Shown here in pieces: positions 37,171-47,796 of a stretch of DNA of 48,541 nucleotides. Location: contig MU624578.1 in NCBI GenBank assembly GCA_025349905.2, positions 1 to 48,541 on the forward strand. Reading direction: 5' to 3'. Numbering within the stretch: the stretch's first letter is position 1; every line of letters starts with the position of its first letter. This DNA comes from Blastocladiella britannica. Lineage: Eukaryota > Blastocladiomycota > Blastocladiomycetes > Blastocladiales > Blastocladiaceae. Position numbers and translations under genes: made by a program. Below the pieces are notes generated by a model. That model was not told the DNA's origin and did not search any database. It saw only the letters and a list, made by a program, of their open reading frames with translations.

Positions 37171-39532
37171 TTAACTGCAACATTCGGTGGACGCGGACGT
37201 GCTGCTCCAACGCCGTCCACACCGGGGACACCGGCGCACATGGTCAATGATAGCGTCCACTTTGGCCGCCAACCACGTGTCGGGGTCGCGCGCAAGGTTG
37301 CATGCCAGTTCCCATTTCGCGATCGCGTACCGGGAGTTCACTTGCCGCCCACCTATATCGTCGTCCACGGACGGCTCGCCGGTGGCAGCGCCGCGGCGGC
37401 GGTGCAAGTCGAGCTGCAACCGGTCGTAGATTGCCTCGGCCGCGCGGTCCGCCGCGTACTCTGCCCTTGCCGCTGCATCCAGCGCCGCTGCGCATTTGGT
37501 GCACGGGTTGGCTCGTCGAGCGGACCGGGTGCGTTTCCGGCGTGGCGGCGCACACAGTGGACATGTCGAAGAACGTCCAACATCACTTGGACCGGAATCC
37601 GAATTGGACGAACTGGACTCGTGGTTACTGTCGCTGGCTTGGGTATCTTCCAGGTCCGAATCAGATGTTCCCGAGGCGATATCGTCGTCATCATCACCAT
37701 CGCTATCATCGTCACCCTCGTCACGGTCGCCAAGGTCAATTGGCGCACCACCAATCGGCCGCCCATCTACCCGTGCCTGCTGATAATCGACGGTCCCAGC
37801 CGGACGGTGCGGCACACTCGCCCGCAGCATCAATGGGAGGTACTCGAGCGGGTCCACTTGGTTTTTGAGTGTGCGTGGGGGTGCGTTCTGCGCCAGGTTC
37901 GCAAAAACGACGTTCACCCAGTTGACCAGCTCGTCCAACGGCAGTGAGGAGAGAGATGGGTGCAATCTCGGTACGCTCGGCATGCCCAGGTACGCGGCCA
38001 GTTCGGTCGGAGTCGTTTGGGCTGTTGAGAAAGTCGTGGGTCAGTTCCTTTTGACTGAAGTGTGAAGAGGTGTATGTGTACCTCGTAAGATACGGGATCG
38101 GTTCAACGATGTCCGTCGCAGAATCTCGGCTCGGACTTGTTCGACTCGCAGAGCCGCATCGCCATCCAAGGGTGCAGGGTTGACGGGAACCGAGGCGGCG
38201 GCGGCATTAATGATAGCCAGTGGTTGGCGCAAATGCCGCTTGCGAGTCTTCGTGACCCTTGTCGGCGGTTGTGCGGTGGTGGACATGCCCTGTATTGCTT
38301 CCGATACGCGCTCCAAAGTCCTATACACTCAAACAAGTATTCAGATGACAGCAGAAAACGATATAAAAATGGTAGTAAAAGTACCCTTGATCCACGGCTC
38401 CCGACCGAGCCATGGCCGCAACCACCGCCTGCCGCCCATGCGCACGTTGGCGGTTCCTCCGTCCGCCACCACCCCGACCAGGTCCGCCGCGTTCGTCCAC
38501 CATCACCGCCATTTCAGCCAGCACGCGCTTCAACACGTCCACAGCGTGATCGGCGACCGAGTCGGCCGCGGCGGTCACAAACTGCGCTTCGTGGTGCATG
38601 ATCTGCTGGTCGTCTGCTTCCTGCTGAAGCATGGCGCGTGCCGCCCGGACCACTTCGTTGTAAAGCGGCAACGACGCGTGGGTGCGATTCGGTGCATCAC
38701 TGAGACTGGTGGTGGATGCTGGGTCCAGGTAGTTGTCAAGTGAGCTCTCGGAGTCGTCGGGCAGCAGCGCAGGTTGTAGCAACGCGGACGACGCGAGCGA
38801 CCGGAGGCACGACGATGACTTTTCATGCAAAGATGGCGACCCACGAGGAGTCCCTGGTAACGAGAAATCAAGCGATAGACCCGGTACCAGCGGCAGGTTC
38901 GAATCAAGGCCGTTCTCATCGTCGACGTCCATGTCGCCATCGTCGCTGCTGGACGACACCGTGCCATCGGAAACCAGCCCTTGCTCGTCCATATGAGGCG
39001 CCGGAAGAACCAGCCTCTCGCCCACGTGCCGTCGACGCCGTTTCTTTGGTCGCGAGTGCTCTTTGTCGTCAATATGGTCGTCCTCGCCAGTTTCCATACC
39101 TTCGCCATTCAAGGCGTCGTCCTCATCATCGTCCCATCGTTGATGCGCAGTATCAAATGGCCATAGAAACTGGACCGGCCAGCGGCGGACCGTCGAGGTA
39201 GGGACAATGTCACCGGCCAGAACCGGGACGGACGGGACAGTGGTGAGGCCCAGAAACGTGAGCAAGTCGCGACCGGACTGCTGCCCCTTGCCATCGAAGG
39301 CGGTTGCGTGCTTCACCGATGCGTTTGCGGCACGGGCATGCAGGAGGAGTCGTTGATAGATTGCGTGCAGCGGTGGTTCGGCCGACGACAACGTGGAGGA
39401 CTCGGAGTCGGTCCCCGGGCCAGTGTCGACGGGCGGCAGGTCCGAAGACGCGTTTCCATTAAGGTTGTCGTCGCCGGTCTCTGGCGGCCGTGGTGGTTTT
39501 GTTTGCGGTGATTTCATTTTTCTTGCTGGCAT
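37171..39532 (-). CDS. acidic nuclear-type protein with C-terminal Cys motifs, unrecognised
   Basis: Exons 39532-38385, 38320-38082 and 38021-37171 join in phase to 745 residues. Seen in order: Ser/Asp/Glu-rich N-terminus; ordered patch around RRWPVQFLWPFDTAHQRW (about residues 110-130); a basic KKRRRRH run (likely nuclear localisation); acidic/Ser stretch; a helical region (about residues 290-350); basic Arg/Gly-rich stretch; a second ordered block across the introns (SRILRAQTTPTELAAYLG, PLDELVNWVNVVFANLA); a long Asp/Glu/Ser tract; and near the C-terminus two Cys pairs (CPLC...CTKC) and a third (RCPRCGRRW) that could bind zinc. The pattern suggests a transcription or chromatin protein, but I recognise no family. 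The first Met at 39532 is only 11 bp from the neighbouring divergent ATG; a second Met lies at 39517. Confidence 0.6.
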
Positions 39533-39543
39533 TTCGAAGAAAG

Positions 39544-40337
39544 ATGTCGTCGCGAGGTCCACCTCCACCCCCGCCGCCAGCACCAAGGCGGCCGATCACG
39601 CTCATTGACAGCGACGACGATGACCTCTTTGATTCACTGGACCTGTACCAAGTATCAGACGCGAGCGCAGCACCGCCGCCCGCCAAACGTGCACGTACAG
39701 CAACGAAAACAACGACGAGCAAATTCAATGACAATGACGACGGCCTATTCGACGACGACTGGGATACCCCTGCGTTCGATCACGGCGGCCAAGATGATGA
39801 CGACAATAATAACGGTGATGATGCCACTCTGGACGACCTTGCCGGACAGGCTCACATGCTCGATACGGGCGGCACCGAGGATACCGAGGAGCTTCGCAAA
39901 GTCGTGCATCATTTCGTGGGACGGGTTGCCAAGCAAGAGGGTACCCATTATACATTTATGCAATTAGTAGTGACTCACTGCAATGGATTAAAAAGAATCG
40001 CAATTGGACAATGTGGTCATCCCACGGCCGCTGATTGCCGCTCTGTCGCAGGTGGTCTATGCTCAAATGGGTACCTTATGCTTTTTAGATCCACTTTGTC
40101 AAGAAGGGGACTGAAAACACAAAAAAAGAGCTATGGGCCCGCGATCTGGCGCATTTCACGGCCCACCGCGGCCGCACCGTGACCAACATGGACGACGTAA
40201 GGCTCCTGGCCCGAAAGAACCCCGACATTGCCAGTGCACTCGGCTCGTTCCAAGCGTCATCGGCAGCGGCGGCAGCAGCAGCAGCGGACGAGAAATCCGC
40301 TCCGAGCAAGGGAGGCCGCCGCGAGAAAAAGAAATGA
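39544..40337 (+). CDS. MHF1: CENP-S/MHF1 histone-fold protein with long acidic N-terminus
   Basis: Exons 39544-39940, 39996-40070 and 40129-40337 give 226 residues. Residues about 125-200 match the CENP-S histone fold: RKVVHHFVGRVAKQEESQLD, then PRPLIAALSQVVYAQMELWA, RDLAHFTAHRGRTVTNMDDV and RLLARKNPDIA. CENP-S pairs with CENP-X (MHF2) at kinetochores and in the Fanconi/FANCM DNA-repair complex. Both introns (55 and 58 nt) end in A-rich rather than pyrimidine-rich acceptors, but these joins are the only ones that rebuild the fold without a gap. The N-terminal 110 residues are an Asp-rich extension, beginning with a Pro run and then LIDSDDDDLFDSLDLYQ, absent from the usual roughly 140-residue CENP-S. 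The C-terminus is Lys-rich. Confidence 0.83.
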
Positions 40338-40912
40338 TTTTTTTTTCCGGCCTCTCTTCATCCGATGGGGAGAGTCGGAACACAATCCGCCGGAAAACAG
40401 TCAAAAAGCTTCAGGATAAACAGGGCAAGATACTATCCGTAGGAAACTGTAACGTCACCCAGAATCTGTTGAGCTTTAACACCAAGTCCGATTCCGCAAT
40501 AAAAATCCTACCTTTTCCGCTGGATTGTTGTCTGATTAAACCGCTGACGTTGCCTTGATTCCTTTGGATGTTTTCTCCATTTTCCTCTGGAATCGGACTT
40601 GATCACCTTTTCCAGTGGACTTGCAAAACACTTTTCCAACGGATTTTTGGCTGTCGTTCCTCTCTCTCCTTTTCTCTCCTCGGGCCATGTCTTAATTTTG
40701 CCCACCCCAAACCCCCCTTCTACCTTCCAACTGGGCTTATACCCCACCCTCTCTCGATTTGCCTTTCCTTTTGGCAAACCTGTACAGCAGTTGTACAGGA
40801 TCGAGATCACGTTGTTTCAGCTTTTTTCCCATTTCCTTGGATTTCCGGATTGGTTGTGACAGGCGTGTTAACACACAATTTCAACCCAAAATTTCTACGG
40901 GCAAGTGGCCGT
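40338..40912. promoter_or_regulatory. intergenic region with six TTTTCCNNYGGA-type elements
   Basis: 575 bp between CENP-S and the F-box repeat protein. The 12-mer TTTTCCNNYGGA occurs at 40513-40524, 40580-40591, 40608-40619 and 40632-40643 on the plus strand and at 40386-40397 on the minus strand. An 11-base partial copy (TTTCC form) is at 40436-40446 on the minus strand. Two of the three CG-containing plus/minus copies are followed by the same TT. 40660-40860 is pyrimidine-rich (CTCTCTCC, TTTTCTCTCC), as in many fungal promoters just before a start. A factor-binding cluster is the simplest reading (inference). Confidence 0.5.
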
Positions 40913-43219
40913 ATGGAACAGCAGATGCGCCAGTTGGACCTCGACCTCACCAGCCTCTTGCGCGGGCACGCCAGTCTGGTCCATGGTAGCGATGCCACCA
41001 CACAAATCAACATTTTCAGCGACGACCGCAGCGACGAGGTGGCCGCGTTTTTGGGCCCACCACCACGCACATGGCCCGCTCGCCAATTCCTGACACGCCT
41101 GGTCCGCCAGGGCTTGGTATTTGCCACCGCATGGCTGCTCGACACTGTTCCCGACCTCGGCCACCATGTCGACCTCGACCTCGTAACGATCGCCTTGGAC
41201 AGTCAGCAATTGGCGCTCTTGTTGTGGAAACGTGCCCGAGCCCCGGCGCCCATTTTCCAGCAAGCCGAGCGGCTGGCCCGCGTTCTCGTTTCTCGACCCG
41301 ACGGCTCGGCAGCACCCTTACTCGGCCTCGTCCTCGCCTCTATCAGTGCGTCCACGACAATCACAAGGACCCTGTTGATCCCGGCCGTCCAACACGCAGA
41401 CCCGACTGTGGTCCGTGTCCTGCTCAAATGGCTGCCTCCCAATCTCCCGCCAGAACAGATCCACGCGGCGTTTGCCTTGGCCATCACTTCACTTAGTGGG
41501 AGCAACGTTTTGGAGACGTTACTTGCCGATCCGTGGGGCCGGTTCGACCCGACCGTCAATGCATGGGAATTCGTGTACTATGCGATGCACCACGACGCAT
41601 CCGACGCGCTCCGAGTGCTTCTGGCCGATCAAAGGATTGCCGTCGACGAGGACGACTCGGCCGCCGACCATCTGGCCGAGCTGGCATCAATGGCGACCAT
41701 GCTCGGACACAAGGACGCGCTGTGCACACTGTACCGGTCATCTTCCCAGCACAGCTTGCCACTTGAGCCACGACAAATGTGGTTTACCGCGTGCGTGAGC
41801 GAGTCCATGTGCATTGTGGGAGACCGGTCGGTCATGCGCGCGGCCAGCGAGTCGGACCTGGACCGACTGGTTCGCGAGAACCGGCAAGCAGGCGCAGCAA
41901 TGCACGCAGCGGGGCCCGTGCCCAGACGGCTGCGACCGCACCCTGTCCTCCACCCGCAAAAACGGATCGCCGCATCCGATACACCGCTCCTGGGGTTACC
42001 CAAGGACGTGCTTTGGACCCTGCATCAGTACATGGACCCGCGCTCGGCTTCTCGGTTCAGGTGCGTCGCTCGCGCAACAAGGGACTTGCTCCCGACCGAC
42101 TTGGATGCGCCCACCCGGCTGATCTGGCTGCTGCTCCATGCACCGAAGAACCAGCGCCTGTCGCCCGAAATCCGTGCGCTCTTGTACTCGCTCCCCCCAA
42201 ACCAAGGCGCCGGCGCGCTCAACCACTACCCGCTGGTCGCGGCGGCCGCGCGGCTCGACGCCCCCACGGTCCTGGCAACGTTACCGCACTTGCCGCCCCA
42301 CGCGGCGCACGTCGCCGCGTGGGCGCTGACCGAGGCCCTGGATACCGCCGACACCCGGCTCGCGGCGGTCGGCGACTCGCGATGTGCGCCGATTGTTCTC
42401 CAGGAAGCGGCCGCGTGTGTTTTACCAATTGCGGCGGCATGGACGCGGCCCATGACGGTGCTCACGCACCGGCCGATCCTCCGCCGCGTCCTGGCGTCCA
42501 CGATCACCACGGGTGACATGACGCGGTCGATCGCGTGGCCGGCCGATACGCCCGCGAGCTCACGGTTTATTGGCGCGGGACTTGTTGGGGCGCCCAGCGC
42601 CGTGGTCAGCGGGCTGCTGGACGCGTTCCTGAGCGCGCCACAGCAATCGGACGTGTACTTCCAGGCGTGCGCGTCGGCGTGTCGATTGGGCAACGCGCGG
42701 ATTTTGGGGGTGTTAAGGGCGCACCCATACGCGCGCACGGACGGCACTGCGCCGGACATGACCGAGTTGGGGTCTGCGGTAGCTGCTCACGAATCGGGCG
42801 GCGACATGGCCATCTTGGTGCGCGAGGCATTCGCTTCCGGGTCGGCCGAAACCCTATGCGTCCTGTTTTCGTCGCTCAGAGGAACCACTCCAGCGTCTCC
42901 TCCGAGGCCGGACGCGACAGTAGAGGACGCGGCGGACGCGTTCCTGAACCACGCGCCGGAGATCTGGCAAGAGTGGCCAAGAGAAGTGGCCGAAATTGCC
43001 GCGTGTGTGGCGGGTGCGGGACAGTACATGGCCGCGGGACTGCTGGTCCGGGCGGTATGGCGGAAGGTCATGGCCGAGATCGGAGTCGAGGATGAAGTCA
43101 GGGCGGAGATCGGGCACGCGGTGCGTCGGATTCGGCGGCTCGTGACGGGCGCGGAACTGCCGGCGACGGATCCGGTCCATGCGGTGCTGGTGGAAGTGAG
43201 TGGATCTCTCTCATCGTAA
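40913..43219 (+). CDS. repeat protein with internal F-box
   Basis: Intronless, 768 residues from the ATG at 40913. The open frame extends upstream to 40568, but that part is Phe/Pro/Ser-rich translation of the pyrimidine tract and is not taken as coding. Both halves are made of imperfect 30-35 residue helical repeats of ankyrin-like character (for example VVRVLLKWLPPNLPPEQIH and LETLLADPWGRFDP). At residues about 355-395 there is a convincing F-box: LLGLPKDVLWTLHQYMDPRS ASRFRCVARATRDL. F-box proteins dock on Skp1 in SCF ubiquitin ligases; the repeats would choose the substrate. An F-box is normally near the N-terminus, so its central position is odd and may reflect a fusion. Related in style, not closely in sequence, to the WWW-repeat proteins. 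Confidence 0.72.
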   Translation: MEQQMRQLDLDLTSLLRGHASLVHGSDATTQINIFSDDRSDEVAAFLGPPPRTWPARQFLTRLVRQGLVFATAWLLDTVPDLGHHVDLDLVTIALDSQQLALLLWKRARAPAPIFQQAERLARVLVSRPDGSAAPLLGLVLASISASTTITRTLLIPAVQHADPTVVRVLLKWLPPNLPPEQIHAAFALAITSLSGSNVLETLLADPWGRFDPTVNAWEFVYYAMHHDASDALRVLLADQRIAVDEDDSAADHLAELASMATMLGHKDALCTLYRSSSQHSLPLEPRQMWFTACVSESMCIVGDRSVMRAASESDLDRLVRENRQAGAAMHAAGPVPRRLRPHPVLHPQKRIAASDTPLLGLPKDVLWTLHQYMDPRSASRFRCVARATRDLLPTDLDAPTRLIWLLLHAPKNQRLSPEIRALLYSLPPNQGAGALNHYPLVAAAARLDAPTVLATLPHLPPHAAHVAAWALTEALDTADTRLAAVGDSRCAPIVLQEAAACVLPIAAAWTRPMTVLTHRPILRRVLASTITTGDMTRSIAWPADTPASSRFIGAGLVGAPSAVVSGLLDAFLSAPQQSDVYFQACASACRLGNARILGVLRAHPYARTDGTAPDMTELGSAVAAHESGGDMAILVREAFASGSAETLCVLFSSLRGTTPASPPRPDATVEDAADAFLNHAPEIWQEWPREVAEIAACVAGAGQYMAAGLLVRAVWRKVMAEIGVEDEVRAEIGHAVRRIRRLVTGAELPATDPVHAVLVEVSGSLSS

Positions 43220-43231
43220 AATTTGAAAGTA

Positions 43232-44168
43232 ATGACGACCCAACAATCAGACCCCTCGGTGCCACTGCCAGGCGAGACCCCGCAACAGTACGGCCTGCGC
43301 CGCCTACGCGGATGGCGCCCCTCGCCCGAAGAGCGCGCCGTGCTGGAAAAGTACAAGGTCCGCGCTGCTGGTTACTGTACGTCCTTTCTTAAAAAGCATG
43401 CCGGACCAAGCAACCATTAAACACGTATGATGACCAGCAACCACATTTATGCTCGGATGGTCCGGCCTCAGCTTCGCGTTTGCGCGGTACCGAAAGCTCG
43501 CGCTGATGCCGACATTCGCCATCACCGCTGTCGGCGCGTTTCTTGGTTCCCAGGCTGGGAAGCTGGCCGGTATCTACCAAGGCCTGGAGGAGATCAAGAC
43601 GCTGCCCAACTCGGAGCTGACGCAGATCATGACTGATTTTACGTATGCTGCTTATGATTTTGAGTGCGGGGATGGCGGGTACTCATTCTGAAGGATATTT
43701 AGGAAGGTCGCCCAGGACCAAGTCAATGTCCGGCGCGGAATGGCGATCCCATCTACCGACCATCGTGCTCCTCCTCCTTCTTCTTTTGGCGATCTGGCTC
43801 CACCACCACCGACGCGTTTGCCCGACCCTCTCCCATCCGCCTCGTCTGCTCCAGCAATCGACACACCCCAAACTTTGGGTGTGCCGCCAACACGCCCCTC
43901 TGACGCGTTTTTCGACGATGAAGACGATGATCCGATGGCCCGTCGTACTGGCGAGTCACCTCTATCGACATCCTCTACCGCTACTGGGTGGAGTCGCGTG
44001 CGCCAGGACTCGCAGCCGCCGTCGGCGTGGTCTGAGCTTCGATCGGGTGCACGGGCCAGTGCCGGCGGGTCGTCGACGTGGGACACGCTGCGGACTGGTG
44101 GTACTGGTACGGGAGCCGATCGGCAGCATGTGGGGCCGCGGAATTCGTACGGCGACGTTGTCGAATAA
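43232..44168 (+). CDS. OCIA-domain protein
   Basis: Exons 43232-43376, 43438-43642 and 43703-44168 join in phase to 271 residues. Residues about 28-105 look like an OCIA domain: SPEERAVLEKYKVRAAGY, then two hydrophobic segments (MLGWSGLSFAFARYRKLAL and FAITAVGAFLGSQAGKLAGI). Animal OCIAD1/2 are membrane proteins of mitochondria/endosomes that affect respiratory complex assembly and signalling. The C-terminal 150 residues are Pro/Ser/Thr/Asp-rich with no fold visible, as in OCIAD1. The intron-2 donor (GTATGC) was preferred to reading on to the TGA at 43691, because the phase-2 join gives a continuous helix (TDFTKVAQDQVNVRRG). It starts 12 bp after the upstream gene's stop on the same strand. 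Confidence 0.7.
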
Positions 44169-44183
44169 GGAACGCTCTTCATT

Positions 44184-46243
44184 TCAGTTTAAAAATATGA
44201 ACAGTAAAAAAGAGTGCATTTTCGGACTGAAAAGGAAAGCGGCGGCGACGCTTCGTGAGGAAAGGGACTGGAAGGAAGAAAAAAAACACAAGTGCAATTC
44301 AGTGGGCACATCCTCAGAAAACACTGAAAAAAAAAAACCGTGCGTGTGACCATCACGGGGAAAGCCAAACGGCGGCGACGTGTACGGCACGACCCCATTC
44401 CTGGACTTGGTATAGACTGAAATCTTGCGCGTAACAGTCACATCATGCACCCACCACTCGAGCGGGTCCACGAGGTTCGCGTAAGCTCTCCCAGGATCCT
44501 CCTCGAGAATCACAACGACCAAACGATGGCCGGTGGCGAGATGGGCCTGGAGCCACCACTCTGCCATGATGTAATTGTCGCATTCGAGCATTTTGGAGAA
44601 CATGGACGGTTTCAACGGCAAGAGAGAGGCGACCGTGACATTGTTGCGATGACAGTACCAGAGCAGCATCGACACGTTCGGATATACCTGCCCAGGAAGT
44701 CGACACGGGTTGGCGGGATCCATATCGAGGACAATCGTGTTGACAAAGTCGAGCGTGAATGGCCGAGCATGGTCAAGCTTGGAGATGCATTGTTTGGTAA
44801 ACCCGCGGCGCTCCTGGGCAGACTCGGGAGCAAACAAGTCGGGATGTTCGAGCAGCCATTTTTGCGCTTGGCAGGCGTTTTCGGAGGTCGATTCGGCACA
44901 CACTTTCTGCCAGTCACGCTTGCTAGTTGGGAATCCACGCGTATGCCACCACTCAAGTACGTCCACAGCGTCCGCACGAGCTGCATAAGAGGAGAATTTG
45001 AAGGTATCCAAGTCTTGTGGTGGCAGCTGGCCCCGATTGCGGTCCCACCACTCAAGTACTGCAAGTCGGCCACATGCAATAGCTTCAGACACAATGTTAG
45101 AGGGCCAGTCCATGTCGAGCACGTCCGCCGAGTGCAAAAATTGGTCCAGCATTTCCACTTTGCCATGATGTGTGCATTTGTCGATCAAGTGGTGTGGCAA
45201 TGTCAACTTCTGGCCATCGAGCGCAGTGCATTTCTTCACCGCCCACTTCAAAATAGCAAAAGGTGTCTGGTGGTCCGCCTTAAAGAGCAAGCCGTGAAGG
45301 TTGTTTTCCAGATCGGACGAGCTCGCAAAGCACTCTGGCAATTGATGATACTGTTTGCAATACCAGTCCAAGATGTCAATGGAGCGGAACTCGCCGACCT
45401 CAAGCGAACCCTCACCGAATTTGTGGTCAGGGGTGCGTTGCTCCAGAAGCCGCGTCCACCACCACTCGATCACGACTGGAAACCGGCTAGTGAGCGTAAC
45501 GTCAGCGATCTTAGCAAACGAGTCGGACTCAGGCAACTTTGAGCCAGCGTACGCCCACCACCAATCAAGTGATTTAATTGCCCTTCGTCAATGGCGCTGA
45601 CAAGGACACTCACGTCATTGAGAGCCTCCATGGTCTCCTCCTTGCTGCGTTGGGACTGAATCCACCAGTTTACCACGTAAGTGTCGTCGTCCCGCGTCGA
45701 GAGAAGTATACTTGAGCAAGCGAAAGATCCAGTGTATCCGCGAGCGATCGCCCAGTTGAGGACTTTGGTATGTTCAGCAACAGCAACATCGTCCCATGGC
45801 TGGGACCGCCAATTCACCATGATCCCTGTCGTGTGGGCAGCGCACGCGATCCACTCGAGTACTTGCCAATTCCCGCTCTTGACAATGTTTGCAATAAAGC
45901 TGTTTGGGCCATCTTCAAACCAGATGAGGCGCACTGTCGATGTCGGCCCGGCCAGTCGCCACAGCAGCTCGATGGTGGGCAGGTCACACTGGGCGCCAAT
46001 GTCCGCGAGTCCACAGCACATGTCGGTGAACAGGATATGGGCCGGGTAGTGCGGCAGTAGCGCGAGTCCGTAGCCGTGCTTGACGGCTTGCGGCGGTTGG
46101 TACTCATCAAAACCGCGCGAGAGGACCGCGGAGAGCACCGAGTCGTGATGGGGCAGTGCATTGAGCACATTTATAGCTTCCTCTGGCGAGTGCGCGGCGC
46201 CGGCGGCGTGGGCCAATATAATATAGGCGACGTCATCAATCAT
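44184..46243 (-). CDS. WWW-repeat (ankyrin-like) protein, one-base frameshift
   Basis: An ATG at 46243 opens a frame (MIDDVAYIILAHAAGAAHSP) that codes sensibly down to about 45584. Coding then continues in another frame as IKSLDWWWAYAGSKLPESDS to the stop at 44184. One missing base in the C3 run at 45581-45583 (G3 on the coding strand) accounts for it: total length 2,060 nt becomes 687 codons with one base added. Repeats end in LEWIA, LNWAIA, VNWWIQ, LDWWWA, IEWWWT, LDWYCK, LKWAVK, LEWWDR, LEWWHT and AEWWLQ. The last 60 residues (after VVPYTSPP) look like translated 3' flank; the downstream paralogue stops at the equivalent point. Function unknown. The frameshift may be a consensus error or an early step of decay. 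Confidence 0.7.
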
Positions 46244-46470
46244 GGACCTTTTTTTTCAATGGGCCAATCAATATCGTAATTCGAGAGTGATCAGCATTAT
46301 GGGTAAGGACGAAAAAGATGCGCTTGATTGAAAAAGATGGACAAACAAATCAAAGTCAAGCAAAAGTGGTTGGTGACACATTACAATCTGGAGTCGCCGT
46401 GCCTGCTCCTCCGGCCAGAGTGGACACAGTCCTCACATTTTGGCAATTGTTCAACAATGGATATATTGGC

Positions 46471-47675
46471 TCAAACAAATAAATCTTTCTGCGATGTGTA
46501 CGGCGCGATCCCCCCAAGCCCTCTGACTCGACAAACACCGGGATCTTGCGCGTGGCCGTCACAGCATGCATCCACTGCACCAAACAGTCGTAACGCTCGA
46601 CATTGGCGTTACTGCGGCCGAGTCGACGGGAAAAGACCAATGAGTGGCCAGCATGGAGGTGCGCGTGCAGCTACCATTCCAATGCAATCATATCCCTTGA
46701 CGCGAGGATCGAGTTGAAAAAGATTGGGTCGAATGGTAAAAAATGAGGCGGTGGTGATATTGGCGCGAGTGCACCATCAATGCAGCATCGACAGGCAATA
46801 GTACGCGTGGTTCGGAAGGAGTACGTGTTGGGATAGGTCCAGGTCGGGCACAATGGCGTGAAGAAAGTCGAGCGTGACAGGGGTAGGCCAGTGCAGGGCG
46901 GACAGACGCGCGTCTGCAAACGCATTCTCGTTTCGATCTGGATCGGCAAACAGAAACGCATGGTCGAGAAGCCAGGCTTGTACGCGGTGGGAATTAAAGC
47001 GGATCGTATTGACGCACACTTGCTGCCAAGTTGCTTTGGACACTGGAAACAGACGCATATTCCACCACCATTTAAACACATCCACTGCATCCTGCTCGAC
47101 CGAGGTCACGAGATGTCCGGCGCAATGATCAAGTTCCTGTGTCGGTAGCTGGTCCTGGTGGCGATCCCACCATTCGATCGAAGCGATTTGGCCAATGGCA
47201 ATAGCCATGGCCACTATTTGGTTAGTCCATTCCACATCCAGCACATTCTCAGATCGCAAATTAAATCAAGCGTCTCAACACGGCTATTATATATGCACCC
47301 ATTGATAAGCTGCTGGTCCAGCTTGACCTTCGGTTCACCCAGCGCAGTCGATTTCTTCACTGCGCACTGCAAAATGGGCAGAGTAGTTTTCGCGTTCACC
47401 GTAAAGACCAAGCCCAGCGGATCGTCCGCCCATGCAAACCAGTGCGCAAAGTGGCCAAGCTCGTAAGCCCGTGATTCTTGGTAGTGTTGCCAATACCAGT
47501 CGAGATTTTGGACACGGCGAAATTGCCAAAGCTCAGGGGTTTCGTACCACCCACCAAACAAGTGCTCGGGCGTGCGGTACTCCAAAGACCGCGTCCACCA
47601 CCACTCCACCACGACTGGAAACCGGCTAATGAGGACATCATCGACGATATTGGCAAACGAGCCAGGCTCGGGCAG
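46471..47675 (-). pseudogene. decayed WWW-repeat paralogue, 5' truncated
   Basis: Minus-strand sequence resembles the last two-thirds of the neighbouring gene (44184-46243): LPEPGSFANIVDDVLISRFP VVVEWWWTRSLEYRTPEHL aligns with LPESDSFAKIADVTLTSRFP and on, and VQWMHAVTATRKIPV and IAPYTSQ match its C-terminus. The similarity is spread over several frames. A shift lies near 47255, an in-frame TGA at 46777-46779 falls where the neighbour has a Trp/Tyr codon, further shifts lie near 46640-46720, and another is in the G6/C6 run near 46510. The N-terminal half of the parent is absent. It is a duplicated fragment that has lost coding capacity. Confidence 0.75.
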
Positions 47676-47796
47676 ATACAAATATATGTTCTCCAACATC
47701 TCATTACCGAGCGATACACACGCATTGCGCTGGCCCCTATCACATGCCCTCACACTGGCCAGAAAACTGTTGCCAGTCTTGCAGAAAAATACTGGC

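Noticed and set aside
40568..40912. N-terminal extension of the F-box repeat protein to 40568
   Set aside because: The extra 115 codons translate the TTTTCC-element and pyrimidine-rich region, and the ATG at 40913 starts typical repeat sequence.
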